NCBI RefSeq assembly: GCF_021726515.1
Contig: NZ_JAKKCJ010000002.1
Span: 620,001-684,000 of the forward strand
Length of the DNA stretch: 64,000 bases
Reading direction: 5' to 3'
Source: Vibrio sp. CK2-1
GTDB taxonomy: Bacteria > Pseudomonadota > Gammaproteobacteria > Enterobacterales > Vibrionaceae
A program made the position numbers and the translations under genes. The notes beneath the pieces were generated by a model. The model saw only the letters and a program-made list of their open reading frames with translations. It made no database searches and had not been told where the DNA came from. Below, in pieces: positions 37,648-45,779 of this stretch (position 1 is its first letter; each line of letters opens with the position of its first letter).

Positions 37648-39072
37648 TTAGGGCGTGAAAGTAACAACCCCTAATTCATCTTCTTTGCGTGTTTTTTTCA
37701 TCATTTCAGCCGGAGATACTGCTGAGCGTAAGCCCATTTCCGCTTCAGTACGAATTAAAGTACCACGAAGTGAGTTAGGGTGAACTTCAGTAATATGAAC
37801 GTCAACAAATTGACCAATTAAGTCTGCTGAACCTTCAAAGTTAACGACGCGGTTATTCTCTGTACGGCCACGTAATTCCATCAAGTTTCTCTTCGATGGG
37901 CCTTCAACAAGAATGCGTTGTTCAGTATCAAGCATTAAGCGAGAGTATCGCATAGCTTGTGCATTAATTTGTTGTTGAAGCTCATACAATCTTTCTTTCT
38001 TCTCAGACTCAGGTACATCGCATGGGTAGTCTGCCGCAGGCGTACCTGGACGAGGAGAGAAAATAAAGCTAAAGCTCATATCAAAATCAACATCTTTGAT
38101 AAGCTTCATTGTATCTTCAAAGTCTTTCTTCGACTCACCAGGGAAGCCAACGATAAAGTCAGAACTGATTTGAATATCAGGACGAGCTTTGCGCAGTTTG
38201 CGAATAATCGATTTATACTCAAGGCCAGTGTGTGGGCGCTTCATCATGGTAAGAATGCGATCTGAACCACTTTGTACCGGTAGGTGTAAGAAGCTCACTA
38301 GCTCTGGTGTATCTTCGTATACCGCAATGATGTCATCGCCAAACTCTAATGGGTGGCTGGTGGTAAAGCGAATACGGTCGATACCATCGATAGATGCCAC
38401 TAAACGTAACAATTCAGCAAAAGTACAGATATCGCCATCGTGCATCGGGCCACGGTACGCATTAACGTTTTGACCTAGTAGGTTAACTTCGCGTACGCCT
38501 TGCTCGGCCAGTTGAGCGATTTCAAATAATACATCGTCCATAGGACGGCTAACTTCTTCACCACGAGTATAAGGTACCACACAGTAAGTACAGTACTTCG
38601 AGCAGCCTTCCATGATAGAAACGAATGCAGTTGCACCGTCAGCACGAGGCTCAGGTAAGCTATCGAATTTCTCGATCTCTGGGAATGAAATATCCATCAC
38701 AGGGCCAGTGTTGGCTTGTGATTGTTTGATCATTTCAGGTAGACGGTGAAGCGTTTGTGGTCCAAAGATAACATCAACAAATGGCGCACGTTGACGGATA
38801 TGGTCACCTTCTTGAGTCGCTACACAGCCACCCACGCCAATCACCACACCTTCTTTTTTGTCTTTTAAGGTTTTCCAACGACCCAGCTGGTGGAAAACTT
38901 TCTCTTGTGCTTTCTCACGAATCGAACATGTATTGAGTAATAATACATCTGCTTCCGCTGGATCTTCAGTTAGCTCATATCCATTTGCGGCATTAAGTAG
39001 GTCGGCCATTTTCGATGAATCGTATTCGTTCATCTGACAGCCCCAAGTTTTAATTAGCAGTTTCTTACTCAT
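37648..39072 (-). CDS. miaB: tRNA-2-methylthio-N6-dimethylallyladenosine synthase
   Basis: This 474-residue radical-SAM methylthiotransferase modifies A37 of tRNAs reading UNN codons. The N-terminal domain holds Cys12, Cys49 and Cys83 for the auxiliary 4Fe-4S cluster. The radical-SAM motif is Cys157-x3-Cys161-x2-Cys164 ([16 protein letters not shown]). A C-terminal TRAM domain binds tRNA. Length and cysteine positions equal those of E. coli MiaB. It is divergent from ubiF, as in enterobacteria. Confidence 0.98.
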   Translation of the reverse strand: MSKKLLIKTWGCQMNEYDSSKMADLLNAANGYELTEDPAEADVLLLNTCSIREKAQEKVFHQLGRWKTLKDKKEGVVIGVGGCVATQEGDHIRQRAPFVDVIFGPQTLHRLPEMIKQSQANTGPVMDISFPEIEKFDSLPEPRADGATAFVSIMEGCSKYCTYCVVPYTRGEEVSRPMDDVLFEIAQLAEQGVREVNLLGQNVNAYRGPMHDGDICTFAELLRLVASIDGIDRIRFTTSHPLEFGDDIIAVYEDTPELVSFLHLPVQSGSDRILTMMKRPHTGLEYKSIIRKLRKARPDIQISSDFIVGFPGESKKDFEDTMKLIKDVDFDMSFSFIFSPRPGTPAADYPCDVPESEKKERLYELQQQINAQAMRYSRLMLDTEQRILVEGPSKRNLMELRGRTENNRVVNFEGSADLIGQFVDVHITEVHPNSLRGTLIRTEAEMGLRSAVSPAEMMKKTRKEDELGVVTFTP

Positions 39073-39374
39073 TTCACATTCGCTCGTATTAAATCAGTGT
39101 TGGGTTGAGCTTTTGCTCATCGTTATGCTAGTTGAGTGCCATTTTAAATCAGGCTTAAATCTAGCAAGCCGCGTATTGTACTGGTTTAAATCCAACCTGA
39201 CTATACCCTTTGTACTTGAAGTATAGATCTTAGGAGCACAAAGCTTTGTTTGTATTATAGACATAATTTGGGTAGGGATTTATTAAGAAAGAAAGTCCAA
39301 GAATTTGAATAGCATGGCTGAAAAAGAACTCGTTTGGGGTAGAATGGCAAAGATATTTTTTACTGAGGTTAAGT
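39073..39374. other. 302-base divergent intergenic region, miaB / ubiF
   Basis: It must hold the promoters of both flanking genes. A partial TATACCC repeat copy (39202-39225) and the palindrome ACAAAGCTTTGT (39238-39249) are visible. A minus-strand reading frame covers 39230-39532 but overlaps ubiF and looks random. Confidence 0.5.
39202..39225 (+). repeat. Partial copy of the TATACCC interspersed repeat
   Basis: TATACCCTTTGTACTTGAAG matches the opening of the element at 9401 at most positions. No paired GGGTATA end is seen before ubiF. Confidence 0.5.
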
Positions 39375-40556
39375 ATGTCTAAGTTTGATGTGGTGATCAT
39401 TGGTGGTGGCATGGTAGGGGCGGCTCTTGCGGTCGGGCTTGCTAAGCAAAAAAAGACAGTAGCTTTAATTGAAGGTAAATCTCCATTGCCATTTGAAGCG
39501 TCACAGCCGATGGATTTACGAGTGTCTGCCATTTCAAAAGCCTCGGTTGATCTTCTAACCCAGCTTGGTGCTTGGCAATCAGTAGCAGATAAACGGGTTA
39601 CGCCATACTTAGGTCTCGAAACCTGGGAGCATCCTGAGTGCCGAACTCGCTTTCATGCCCATGATATTAATCTCGATAAACTCGGCTATATGGTTGAAAA
39701 TCGCTTATTACAGCTAGGTTTGTGGGAGCAATTTGATGCTTATCCTAATTTAACGGTCATATGCCCAAATAGCTTAGATAGACTCGAGTTTCTGGCTGAA
39801 TCTACCAAGGTTTATTTGGATTCAGGCGAATGCTTAGAAGCTTTATGGGTAGTAGGGGCAGATGGTGCCAATTCGAAAGTACGTCAACAGGCGAATATCG
39901 GAATCACCGCGTGGGATTATCGCCAACGTTGCATGCTAATTAATGTTGCGCTGCCAAACTTAGCTGATGGCACTCAACGTGATGTAACATGGCAACGGTT
40001 TACTCCTTCAGGCCCTCGCTCGTTCTTGCCGTTAGCTGCAACGAGTGACGGTGTTCAGCAGGGTTCATTGGTGTGGTACGACAGCCCTAAGCGCATTAAA
40101 CAATTGCAATCCTTGTCACCGGAAGCTTTACGCCAAGAAGTGCTGACACATTTTCCTAAAGAACTTGGTGATGTTACGGTTCTGCAAGCTGGATCTTTCC
40201 CTCTTACTCGTCGTCATGCCCAAGCGTATTTTGCTAACCGTTGTGTACTGGTTGGGGATTCGGCGCATACGATTAATCCATTAGCAGGGCAGGGCGTTAA
40301 CTTAGGATTTAAAGATGTCGCAGTTCTGCTCGATACCATTGCGGATAAGGGGCTCGATTCTGAGCAGGCTTTTGTGGATTATCAAAAGCAAAGACGTACG
40401 GATAATCTATTGATGCAAAGCGGAATGGATTTTTTCTATAAGACGTTCAGTAATGATATCCCACCATTAAAGCTACTTAGAAATGTCGCCTTAAAAGCGG
40501 CCGAGCATTCTGGTGAAGTTAAGAAGCAAGTGCTTAAGTATGCACTAGGTCTATAA
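39375..40556 (+). CDS. ubiF: FAD-dependent ubiquinone-biosynthesis hydroxylase (3-demethoxyubiquinol 3-hydroxylase)
   Basis: This 393-residue flavoprotein is of the UbiH/UbiF/VisC family. The FAD-binding motif GGGMVGAALAVGLA is near residue 11, the DG motif VVGADGANSKVRQQ is in the middle, and the GD motif LVGDSAHTINPLAGQGVNLG lies toward the C-terminus. The position next to miaB and the tRNA array matches enterobacterial ubiF, which supports this family member over UbiH or UbiI. It hydroxylates the quinone ring in aerobic ubiquinone synthesis, which would supply Na+-NQR with its acceptor. Confidence 0.9.
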   Translation: MSKFDVVIIGGGMVGAALAVGLAKQKKTVALIEGKSPLPFEASQPMDLRVSAISKASVDLLTQLGAWQSVADKRVTPYLGLETWEHPECRTRFHAHDINLDKLGYMVENRLLQLGLWEQFDAYPNLTVICPNSLDRLEFLAESTKVYLDSGECLEALWVVGADGANSKVRQQANIGITAWDYRQRCMLINVALPNLADGTQRDVTWQRFTPSGPRSFLPLAATSDGVQQGSLVWYDSPKRIKQLQSLSPEALRQEVLTHFPKELGDVTVLQAGSFPLTRRHAQAYFANRCVLVGDSAHTINPLAGQGVNLGFKDVAVLLDTIADKGLDSEQAFVDYQKQRRTDNLLMQSGMDFFYKTFSNDIPPLKLLRNVALKAAEHSGEVKKQVLKYALGL

Positions 40557-40564
40557 AGTTGTTG

Positions 40565-40590
40565 TGCAGCTTGTTTCTATTCAAGCTGCA
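40565..40590. terminator. Hairpin between convergent ubiF and lactonase genes
   Basis: TGCAGCTTG and CAAGCTGCA form a nine-bp stem with loop TTTCTATT. There is no long T-run, only the A/T-rich TATAATATATTC after it, so terminator strength is doubtful. Confidence 0.5.
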
Positions 40591-40614
40591 TATAATATAT
40601 TCTCGTGTCTCGGC

Positions 40615-41652
40615 TCAGCTGAACTTCACACAAACAGGTGACGGTATTTTCTGCCTACAACCCGTATCTTCCAATTTCCCTGTTGCAATATCTCTACGGT
40701 AGGTTGCCACGTTATGGCTGTTTTGATTGGCAATAACTAGCCACTGGCCACAAGGTGAAATAGCAAAGTCTCGCGGAAAGTCCCCACCACAATCAGTCGA
40801 AAATACATAACTTGCTTCCCCGGTTTGCTTATTAAACTCAAAGCATGCGATCAGGTTTTGTCTTCGCCCTGTTAGATAAACAAAGCGTTCATCTGGCGAA
40901 AATTTTATTGCGCCTGCAGCCTGCCCATTTTGAGTATTAGGGAAAGCAGGTTGGTTGGAAAGTACCTGCCACTTATCTTGTGGCTTATATAGAGTGATGA
41001 GCTGTTCTGAGATCTCGCATAGGACCAGTCCAAAGCGTTCTTGCTTATCAAACACCATATGTCTTGGACCACTTTCATCGGGAAGTTCGATGGAGTAATG
41101 CTGCTCAATTGAGAATTTTTGTTCTGTGGTATCAAATGGGAAAAAGCCGATACAGTCACAACCTAAATCAACGGTGACTAAGGTTTTTGTCTCATTGAGA
41201 ATCAGAGATTGATGAGCGTGTGATTCTTGATTTTCTGATGTGCACAAAGATTGACTATCGATCGTTTGTAGGTGCTGAGTGATTTGGTGATTGATATCAG
41301 TAGTAAAAATATCAATATGACCTGAACCATATTGAGCGGTGGTGACTAGATGATGCTGAAGATGATGTTGAACATAACAAGGCGCGCTGCCGGATAATGA
41401 GAATTCTGTTGCTAGTTCGCTTTGATTGTTTTGTAAGCTGTGCTGCTGAATAGTGGGCTTTTGAGTTTCTAGCACTTCAGAAATAACAGTCAGCGTTTGA
41501 TTATGAACATCGAAATAAGAAGGGTGACGTAAAGCTATAGATGATGGCTTAAGGGATAGATGCCCAGTTGTGGTCTCTATTTGTGCAAAGTACAGCCCTG
41601 TAGCTTCATGTTTATCGGTATAACCACCAATGATAAGCGATAAATCTGTCAT
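40615..41652 (-). CDS. Lactonase family beta-propeller protein (6-phosphogluconolactonase YbhE-like)
   Basis: This 345-residue protein of the lactonase/YbhE seven-bladed propeller family has blocks such as SLIIGGYTDKHEATGLYFAQIE, HPSYFDVHNQTLTVISE, DESGPRHMVFDKQERFGLVLCE and FPRDFAISPCGQWLVIANQNS. Members hydrolyse 6-phosphogluconolactone or related sugar lactones in the cytoplasm. The middle part (about residues 60-150) is rich in Gln and His and less conserved. It stands alone between ubiF and the tRNA array. Identity as a true 6-phosphogluconolactonase cannot be decided from the sequence. Confidence 0.8.
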   Translation of the reverse strand: MTDLSLIIGGYTDKHEATGLYFAQIETTTGHLSLKPSSIALRHPSYFDVHNQTLTVISEVLETQKPTIQQHSLQNNQSELATEFSLSGSAPCYVQHHLQHHLVTTAQYGSGHIDIFTTDINHQITQHLQTIDSQSLCTSENQESHAHQSLILNETKTLVTVDLGCDCIGFFPFDTTEQKFSIEQHYSIELPDESGPRHMVFDKQERFGLVLCEISEQLITLYKPQDKWQVLSNQPAFPNTQNGQAAGAIKFSPDERFVYLTGRRQNLIACFEFNKQTGEASYVFSTDCGGDFPRDFAISPCGQWLVIANQNSHNVATYRRDIATGKLEDTGCRQKIPSPVCVKFS

Positions 41653-41782
41653 TACTTTCCTGCCATCTCTCGTTGAAAATATCGAATAGCATTTTGCGAG
41701 GTTTTAGCCGATAAGAAAAATAATATTCAAAGAGATAGAGTGATATGGATTGCAAAAAATAGAAATCAAGACCTTCAGAAAC

Positions 41783-41816
41783 AACAAAGCCCACAATTAA
41801 GTGGGCTTTGTTAAAT
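41783..41816 (-). terminator. Terminator of the 11-gene tRNA array
   Basis: AACAAAGCCCAC and GTGGGCTTTGTT form a perfect 12-bp stem with a six-base loop, starting seven bases after the last tRNA. On the minus strand it is followed by GTTTCTG. Confidence 0.85.
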
Positions 41817-41818
41817 GA

Positions 41819-41903
41819 TGGTGCGGACGGAGAGACTTGAACTCTCACACCTTGCGGCGCCAGAACCTAAATCTGGTGCGTCTACCAATTCCGCCACGTC
41901 CGC
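41819..41903 (-). tRNA. tRNA-Leu(UAG), copy 1 (GCGGACG acceptor)
   Basis: The 85-nt gene includes an encoded CCA. Anticodon loop TTTAGGT gives UAG. The acceptor is GCGGACG/CGTCCGC. It is the last gene of the array. A CTAGAAA/TTTCTAG hairpin (41914-41932) precedes it in the transcript. Confidence 0.97.
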
Positions 41904-42014
41904 ATATACGTGTCTAGAAAACTCGTTTCTAGTTTCTCGAATTTTACGAGCACATCAATTGATGAAATATGCTCTTCGAGATACGAGCCTCGAAAATCGA
42001 GATTCGTAATAAAG

Positions 42015-42089
42015 TGGCTGGGCTACCTGGATTCGAACCAGGGAATGCCGGCATCAAAAGCCGGTGCCTTACCGCTTGGCGATAGCCCA
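42015..42089 (-). tRNA. tRNA-Gln(UUG), copy 1
   Basis: The 75-nt gene has an encoded CCA. Anticodon loop TTTTGAT gives UUG. The acceptor is TGGGCTA with discriminator G, as in bacterial tRNA-Gln. Confidence 0.97.
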
Positions 42090-42172
42090 GTTGACGGAAC
42101 TCGAATTTTCGAGGCTCGTAACTCGATGTTTATTTCGATATACGAGACTCGATAACGAGAAACGTTTAAATA

Positions 42173-42257
42173 TGGTGCGGTCGGAGAGACTTGAACTCTC
42201 ACACCTTGCGGCGCCAGAACCTAAATCTGGTGCGTCTACCAATTCCGCCACGACCGC
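42173..42257 (-). tRNA. tRNA-Leu(UAG), copy 2 (GCGGTCG acceptor)
   Basis: The 85-nt gene is identical in body to copy 1, but the fifth acceptor pair is flipped (GCGGTCG/CGACCGC). It is followed in the transcript by the A/T-rich trailer TATTTAAACG. Confidence 0.97.
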
Positions 42258-42300
42258 ATGTTCGTGTTTGAGAGTAGTTCTCTCAATTTTCTCGATAAAA

Positions 42301-42329
42301 AAAGCAAGCTGATTGGTTAAGCTTGCTTT
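42301..42329 (-). repeat. Spacer hairpin with GATTGGTTA loop, copy 1
   Basis: AAAGCAAGCT and AGCTTGCTTT form a perfect ten-bp stem around GATTGGTTA (plus-strand reading). It lies between tRNA-Gln copy 2 and tRNA-Leu copy 2. Related hairpins with the same loop are at 42992 and 43485. Confidence 0.85.
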
Positions 42330-42398
42330 CGAGATGTACCTCAATTTTTTGAAGTACATTCCTAGTAACTAGAAAACTAGGGACTAGGAACTAATATA

Positions 42399-42473
42399 TG
42401 GCTGGGCTACCTGGATTCGAACCAGGGAATGCCGGCATCAAAAGCCGGTGCCTTACCGCTTGGCGATAGCCCA
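42399..42473 (-). tRNA. tRNA-Gln(UUG), copy 2
   Basis: The 75-nt gene has the same sequence as copy 1, with CCA encoded. Confidence 0.97.
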
Positions 42474-42509
42474 GTCGACGAGACTCGATAACCGAGAAAC
42501 GTTTTAATA

Positions 42510-42594
42510 TGGTGCGGACGGAGAGACTTGAACTCTCACACCTTGCGGCGCCAGAACCTAAATCTGGTGCGTCTACCAATTCCGCCACGTCCGC
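42510..42594 (-). tRNA. tRNA-Leu(UAG), copy 3 (GCGGACG acceptor)
   Basis: The 85-nt gene is identical to copy 1, including the adjacent CTAGAAA/TTTCTAG hairpin spacer. Confidence 0.97.
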
Positions 42595-42705
42595 ATATAC
42601 GTGTCTAGAAAACTCGTTTCTAGTTTCTCGAATTTTACGAGCACATCAATTGATGAAATATGCTCTTCGAGATACGAGCCTCGAAAATCGAGATTCGTAA
42701 TAAAG

Positions 42706-42780
42706 TGGCTGGGCTACCTGGATTCGAACCAGGGAATGCCGGCATCAAAAGCCGGTGCCTTACCGCTTGGCGATAGCCCA
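42706..42780 (-). tRNA. tRNA-Gln(UUG), copy 3
   Basis: The 75-nt gene is identical to the other Gln copies. Its trailer after CCA is CTTTATTACGAATC, as in copy 1. Confidence 0.97.
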
Positions 42781-42864
42781 GTTGACGGAACTCGAATTTT
42801 CGAGGCTCGTAACTCGATGTTTATTTCGATATACGAGCCTCGATAACCGAGAAACGTTTAAATA

Positions 42865-42949
42865 TGGTGCGGTCGGAGAGACTTGAACTCTCACACCTTG
42901 CGGCGCCAGAACCTAAATCTGGTGCGTCTACCAATTCCGCCACGACCGC
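42865..42949 (-). tRNA. tRNA-Leu(UAG), copy 4 (GCGGTCG acceptor)
   Basis: The 85-nt gene has the flipped fifth acceptor pair. It is preceded in the transcript by the CTAGGA/TCCTAG hairpin and the GATTGGTTA-loop hairpin. Confidence 0.97.
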
Positions 42950-42991
42950 AAATTCGTGACTAGGATAAATCCTAGCTTTTCGATATTAATG

Positions 42992-43014
42992 GCAAACTGA
43001 TTGGTTAAGTTTGC
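42992..43014 (-). repeat. Spacer hairpin with GATTGGTTA loop, copy 2
   Basis: GCAAACT and AGTTTGC pair around GATTGGTTA, between tRNA-Met copy 1 and tRNA-Leu copy 4. Compared with copies 1 and 3, stem pairs change on both sides and pairing is kept. Confidence 0.85.
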
Positions 43015-43055
43015 TTATCGAATTACGACCCTTTATAGAAGCATCGTTTAAAATA

Positions 43056-43132
43056 TGGTGGCTACGACGGGATTCGAACCTGTGACCCCATCATTATGAG
43101 TGATGTGCTCTAACCAACTGAGCTACGTAGCC
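43056..43132 (-). tRNA. tRNA-Met(CAU), elongator, copy 1
   Basis: The 77-nt gene has CCA encoded. Anticodon loop CTCATAA gives CAU. The acceptor GGCTACG/CGTAGCC is fully paired at position 1-72, which fits an elongator and not an initiator tRNA. Confidence 0.96.
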
Positions 43133-43248
43133 ATGCGTTACTGAGTAACGTTGTGAGCCGAGAAGTATAACGAAATACAAACTCAACATCTAGTCTCAAA
43201 GTTATCTTTTCGAGACACGAGCCTCGATAACCGAGATTCATTAAAATA

Positions 43249-43323
43249 TGGCTGGGCTACCTGGATTCGAACCAGGGAATGCCGGCATCAAAAGCCGGTG
43301 CCTTACCGCTTGGCGATAGCCCA
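43249..43323 (-). tRNA. tRNA-Gln(UUG), copy 4
   Basis: The 75-nt gene is identical to the other Gln copies. Its trailer after CCA is TATTTTAATGAATC. Confidence 0.97.
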
Positions 43324-43358
43324 GTTGACGGAACTCGATAACGAGAAACGTTTAAATA

Positions 43359-43443
43359 TGGTGCGGTCGGAGAGACTTGAACTCTCACACCTTGCGGCGC
43401 CAGAACCTAAATCTGGTGCGTCTACCAATTCCGCCACGACCGC
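43359..43443 (-). tRNA. tRNA-Leu(UAG), copy 5 (GCGGTCG acceptor)
   Basis: The 85-nt gene has the flipped acceptor pair as in copies 2 and 4, and is preceded by the GATTGGTTA-loop hairpin copy 3. Confidence 0.97.
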
Positions 43444-43484
43444 AAATTCGTGACTAGGATAAATCCTAGCTTTCGATATTAATG

Positions 43485-43507
43485 GTAAGTTGATTGGTTA
43501 AACTTAC
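43485..43507 (-). repeat. Spacer hairpin with GATTGGTTA loop, copy 3
   Basis: GTAAGTT and AACTTAC pair around the same GATTGGTTA loop, between tRNA-Met copy 2 and tRNA-Leu copy 5. Relative to copy 2, three stem pairs change with both partners altered. Confidence 0.85.
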
Positions 43508-43548
43508 TTATCGAATAACGACCCTTTATAAAAGCATCGTTTAAAATA

Positions 43549-43625
43549 TGGTGGCTACGACGGGATTCGAACCTGTGACCCCATCATTATGAGTGATGTG
43601 CTCTAACCAACTGAGCTACGTAGCC
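43549..43625 (-). tRNA. tRNA-Met(CAU), elongator, copy 2 (first gene of the array)
   Basis: The 77-nt gene is identical to copy 1. It is closest to the promoter at 43663-43691, so it is transcribed first. Confidence 0.96.
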
Positions 43626-43662
43626 TAAACTGTGTTGTCCCTGTGTCTCAAGGACGGAGCGC

Positions 43663-43691
43663 ATTATGCGTATCTGGGCCGCAAGCGTCAA
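43663..43691 (-). promoter_or_regulatory. Sigma-70 promoter of the tRNA array
   Basis: On the minus strand TTGACG (-35) and CATAAT (-10) are 17 bases apart, followed by the G+C-rich discriminator GCGCTCC typical of growth-rate and stringent control. An A-tract (TTATTAAAAAAAACTG) just upstream resembles an UP element. The start would lie about 30 bases before tRNA-Met copy 2. Confidence 0.88.
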
Positions 43692-43825
43692 CAGTTTTTT
43701 TTAATAAATTGGCATTCTTGAATCGTTCGACTTTTTTTTAAACAAAAAGCGTTGTTTGTGAGCAAATACTAGTACTTAAAGCGAACTTTTCTCAAAAGAA
43801 CCGTCTTTCAAAGACTTAATTCAAA

Positions 43826-43855
43826 TAATAAAAAAGCCAGCAAATGGCTGGCTTT
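43826..43855 (-). terminator. Rho-independent terminator after ychF
   Basis: On the minus strand AAAGCCAGC and GCTGGCTTT pair around five bases, followed by TTTATTATT. Confidence 0.88.
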
Positions 43856-43886
43856 ATACAAACTTTAAAAAAATAATGTTTGTTAT

Positions 43887-44978
43887 TTATACGTTAAAGC
43901 GGAAATGGACAACATCACCATCTTTTACGATGTAATCTTTACCTTCTAAGCGCCATTTGCCGGCTTCTTTAGCGCCACTTTCACCTTTAAACTGGATGAA
44001 GTCTTCATAAGCAACCACTTCGGCACGGATAAATCCTTTTTCGAAATCGGTATGGATTTTACCCGCTGATTGAGGAGCCGTTGCACCAACAGGGATAGTC
44101 CAAGCACGAACTTCTTGTACGCCCGCTGTGAAGTAGGTTTGTAGGTCGAGTAATTCATAGCCTGAACGAATTACACGGTTTAGACCTGGCTCTTCAATCC
44201 CTAAATCAGCCAAAAATTCGTTACGATCTTCTTCGTCTAGTTCAGACATTTCAGATTCAATCGCAGCACATACCGGTACCACAACGGCATTTTCGCCTTT
44301 TGCGTATTCACGAACTTGGTCTAAGAATGGGTTATTTTCAAAACCATCTTCGTTTACGTTAGCAATGTACATAGTTGGTTTTAAGGTAAGGAAGTTTAAG
44401 TAACCTACCGCAGCAAGCTCTTCTTTACTTAGCTCAACAGAACGAGCCATGCCACCTTCAGTGAATACTGGAAGTAGTTTCTCTAGTACTGTGATTTCAT
44501 ATTTTGCGTCTTTATCGCCGCCTTTTGCTTTTTTCGCTTGGCGTTGAATTGCACGTTCACAGCTATCTAAATCGGCTAGAGCAAGCTCAAGGTTAATAAT
44601 TTCGATATCTTCAATCGGTGAAATACGACCTGCAACGTGAACGATGTTTTCATTTTCAAAACAGCGAACAACGTGACCAATCGCATCAGTTTCACGGATG
44701 TTAGCTAGGAATTTGTTACCTAAGCCTTCACCTTTTGATGCGCCGGCAACTAGACCTGCAATATCAACGAATTCCATCGTGGTTGGCAGAATACGTTTAG
44801 GGTTAACAATTTCAGCTAACGCATCTAGACGTAGATCTGGCACCGGTACGACACCCGTATTTGGCTCAATCGTACAGAAAGGGAAGTTAGCCGCTTCAAT
44901 ACCAGCTTTAGTTAGTGCATTAAATAGAGTTGATTTACCTACGTTTGGTAAACCGACGATTCCACATTTGAAACCCAT
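43887..44978 (-). CDS. ychF: Redox-regulated ATPase YchF (Obg-like)
   Basis: This 363-residue P-loop protein has the Walker A motif GLPNVGKST at residues 9-17, the switch region [20 protein letters not shown], a coiled-coil insert ([21 protein letters not shown]) and a C-terminal TGS domain. In place of the G-protein NKxD motif it has [10 protein letters not shown], so it prefers ATP (family knowledge). It binds ribosomes and influences the oxidative stress response. It is the downstream partner of pth in a conserved two-gene unit. Confidence 0.97.
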   Translation of the reverse strand: MGFKCGIVGLPNVGKSTLFNALTKAGIEAANFPFCTIEPNTGVVPVPDLRLDALAEIVNPKRILPTTMEFVDIAGLVAGASKGEGLGNKFLANIRETDAIGHVVRCFENENIVHVAGRISPIEDIEIINLELALADLDSCERAIQRQAKKAKGGDKDAKYEITVLEKLLPVFTEGGMARSVELSKEELAAVGYLNFLTLKPTMYIANVNEDGFENNPFLDQVREYAKGENAVVVPVCAAIESEMSELDEEDRNEFLADLGIEEPGLNRVIRSGYELLDLQTYFTAGVQEVRAWTIPVGATAPQSAGKIHTDFEKGFIRAEVVAYEDFIQFKGESGAKEAGKWRLEGKDYIVKDGDVVHFRFNV

Positions 44979-45047
44979 GATATTAACCTTCTTTCATTCG
45001 GCATCGTTAGCCGACTTATGTTGTAATTTGATAACTCTTAAAGCGAC

Positions 45048-45638
45048 TTATTCGGCTTTAAAAGTATGTAATCTATTTTGAGCTTTTGCTAAGCCGTCTT
45101 TGAGTAGGATGTCTAAACTTCTTACTGACTCATCGACCACTGCATCGAGTAATTCTTGTTCTTTGGTAGGGGCTTTACCGAGTACATAACCTGCCACGCG
45201 GTCTTTATGTCCTGGGTGACCAATACCAATTCTAAGGCGGTAAAAATCTTTGTTGTTGGCTTGCTTGGCAATAATATCTTTTAAGCCGTTATGGCCACCA
45301 TGTCCGCCGCCTTTTTTGAATTTAGCAACACCGGGAGGAAGATCCAGTTCATCATGAGCAACCATGATTTCCTCAGGTTTTATTTGGTAAAATTTCGCAA
45401 GTGCAGAAACGGATTTACCAGACAGGTTCATGAAGGTCGTCGGGATCAGTAATCGTAGATCTTGACCATTAACCATAATGCGTCCGGTGTAGCCATAGAA
45501 CTTACTTTCATCTTTTAGCGTCACGTTATGGACGCGAGCTAATTCTTCAACCACCCATGCACCTGCATTATGGCGTGTTTTTGCATATTCAGGCCCGGGA
45601 TTCGCCAGACCAACAAGTAATTTGATAGGTTGAGTCAA
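45048..45638 (-). CDS. pth: Peptidyl-tRNA hydrolase
   Basis: This 196-residue enzyme recycles peptidyl-tRNA dropped from ribosomes. The start is a TTG at 45638, giving [20 protein letters not shown], which aligns with family N-termini. Active-site residues Asn13, His23 (KTRHNAGAW) and the Asp of [10 protein letters not shown] are present, with [13 protein letters not shown]. It lies 69 bases before ychF. Confidence 0.96.
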   Translation of the reverse strand: MTQPIKLLVGLANPGPEYAKTRHNAGAWVVEELARVHNVTLKDESKFYGYTGRIMVNGQDLRLLIPTTFMNLSGKSVSALAKFYQIKPEEIMVAHDELDLPPGVAKFKKGGGHGGHNGLKDIIAKQANNKDFYRLRIGIGHPGHKDRVAGYVLGKAPTKEQELLDAVVDESVRSLDILLKDGLAKAQNRLHTFKAE

Positions 45639-45714
45639 AGTCTAGTTCTCTTTTCAAATTTAAAAAGCGCGGCATGATAGCATATTTTTTTCATGGATGG
45701 GCAAAGCTGGAAAC

Positions 45715-45750
45715 AATAAAAAACCACTTTACCGTAAAGCAAAGTGGTTT
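45715..45750 (-). terminator. Rho-independent terminator after prs
   Basis: On the minus strand AAACCACTTT and AAAGTGGTTT pair around ten bases, followed by TTTATTG. Confidence 0.88.
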
Positions 45751-45779
45751 CATTTATTTAAAATTTTGAGTTTCGAGTA

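Larger units (their letters stand above)
41819..42257. repeat. Tandem duplicate block A (Leu-Gln-Leu)
   Basis: This 439-bp block matches 42510-42949 except for one substitution (an A in TACGAGACTC against C) and one missing C, spacers included. Such near-identity outside the tRNA genes points to a recent duplication or gene conversion. Confidence 0.9.
42510..42949. repeat. Tandem duplicate block B (Leu-Gln-Leu)
   Basis: This is the partner of 41819-42257, offset by 691 bases. It differs by one base change and one extra C in the last spacer. Confidence 0.9.

Noticed and set aside
39230-39532. A 100-codon minus-strand reading frame between miaB and ubiF.
   Set aside because: More than half overlaps the well-supported ubiF on the other strand, and the sequence looks random.
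41815-43625. Regularly spaced repeats that might be taken for a CRISPR array, and several plus- and minus-strand reading frames of 60-96 codons over them.
   Set aside because: The repeats fold as tRNA-Leu, tRNA-Gln and tRNA-Met with encoded CCA ends; the reading frames are translations of tRNA genes and their spacers.
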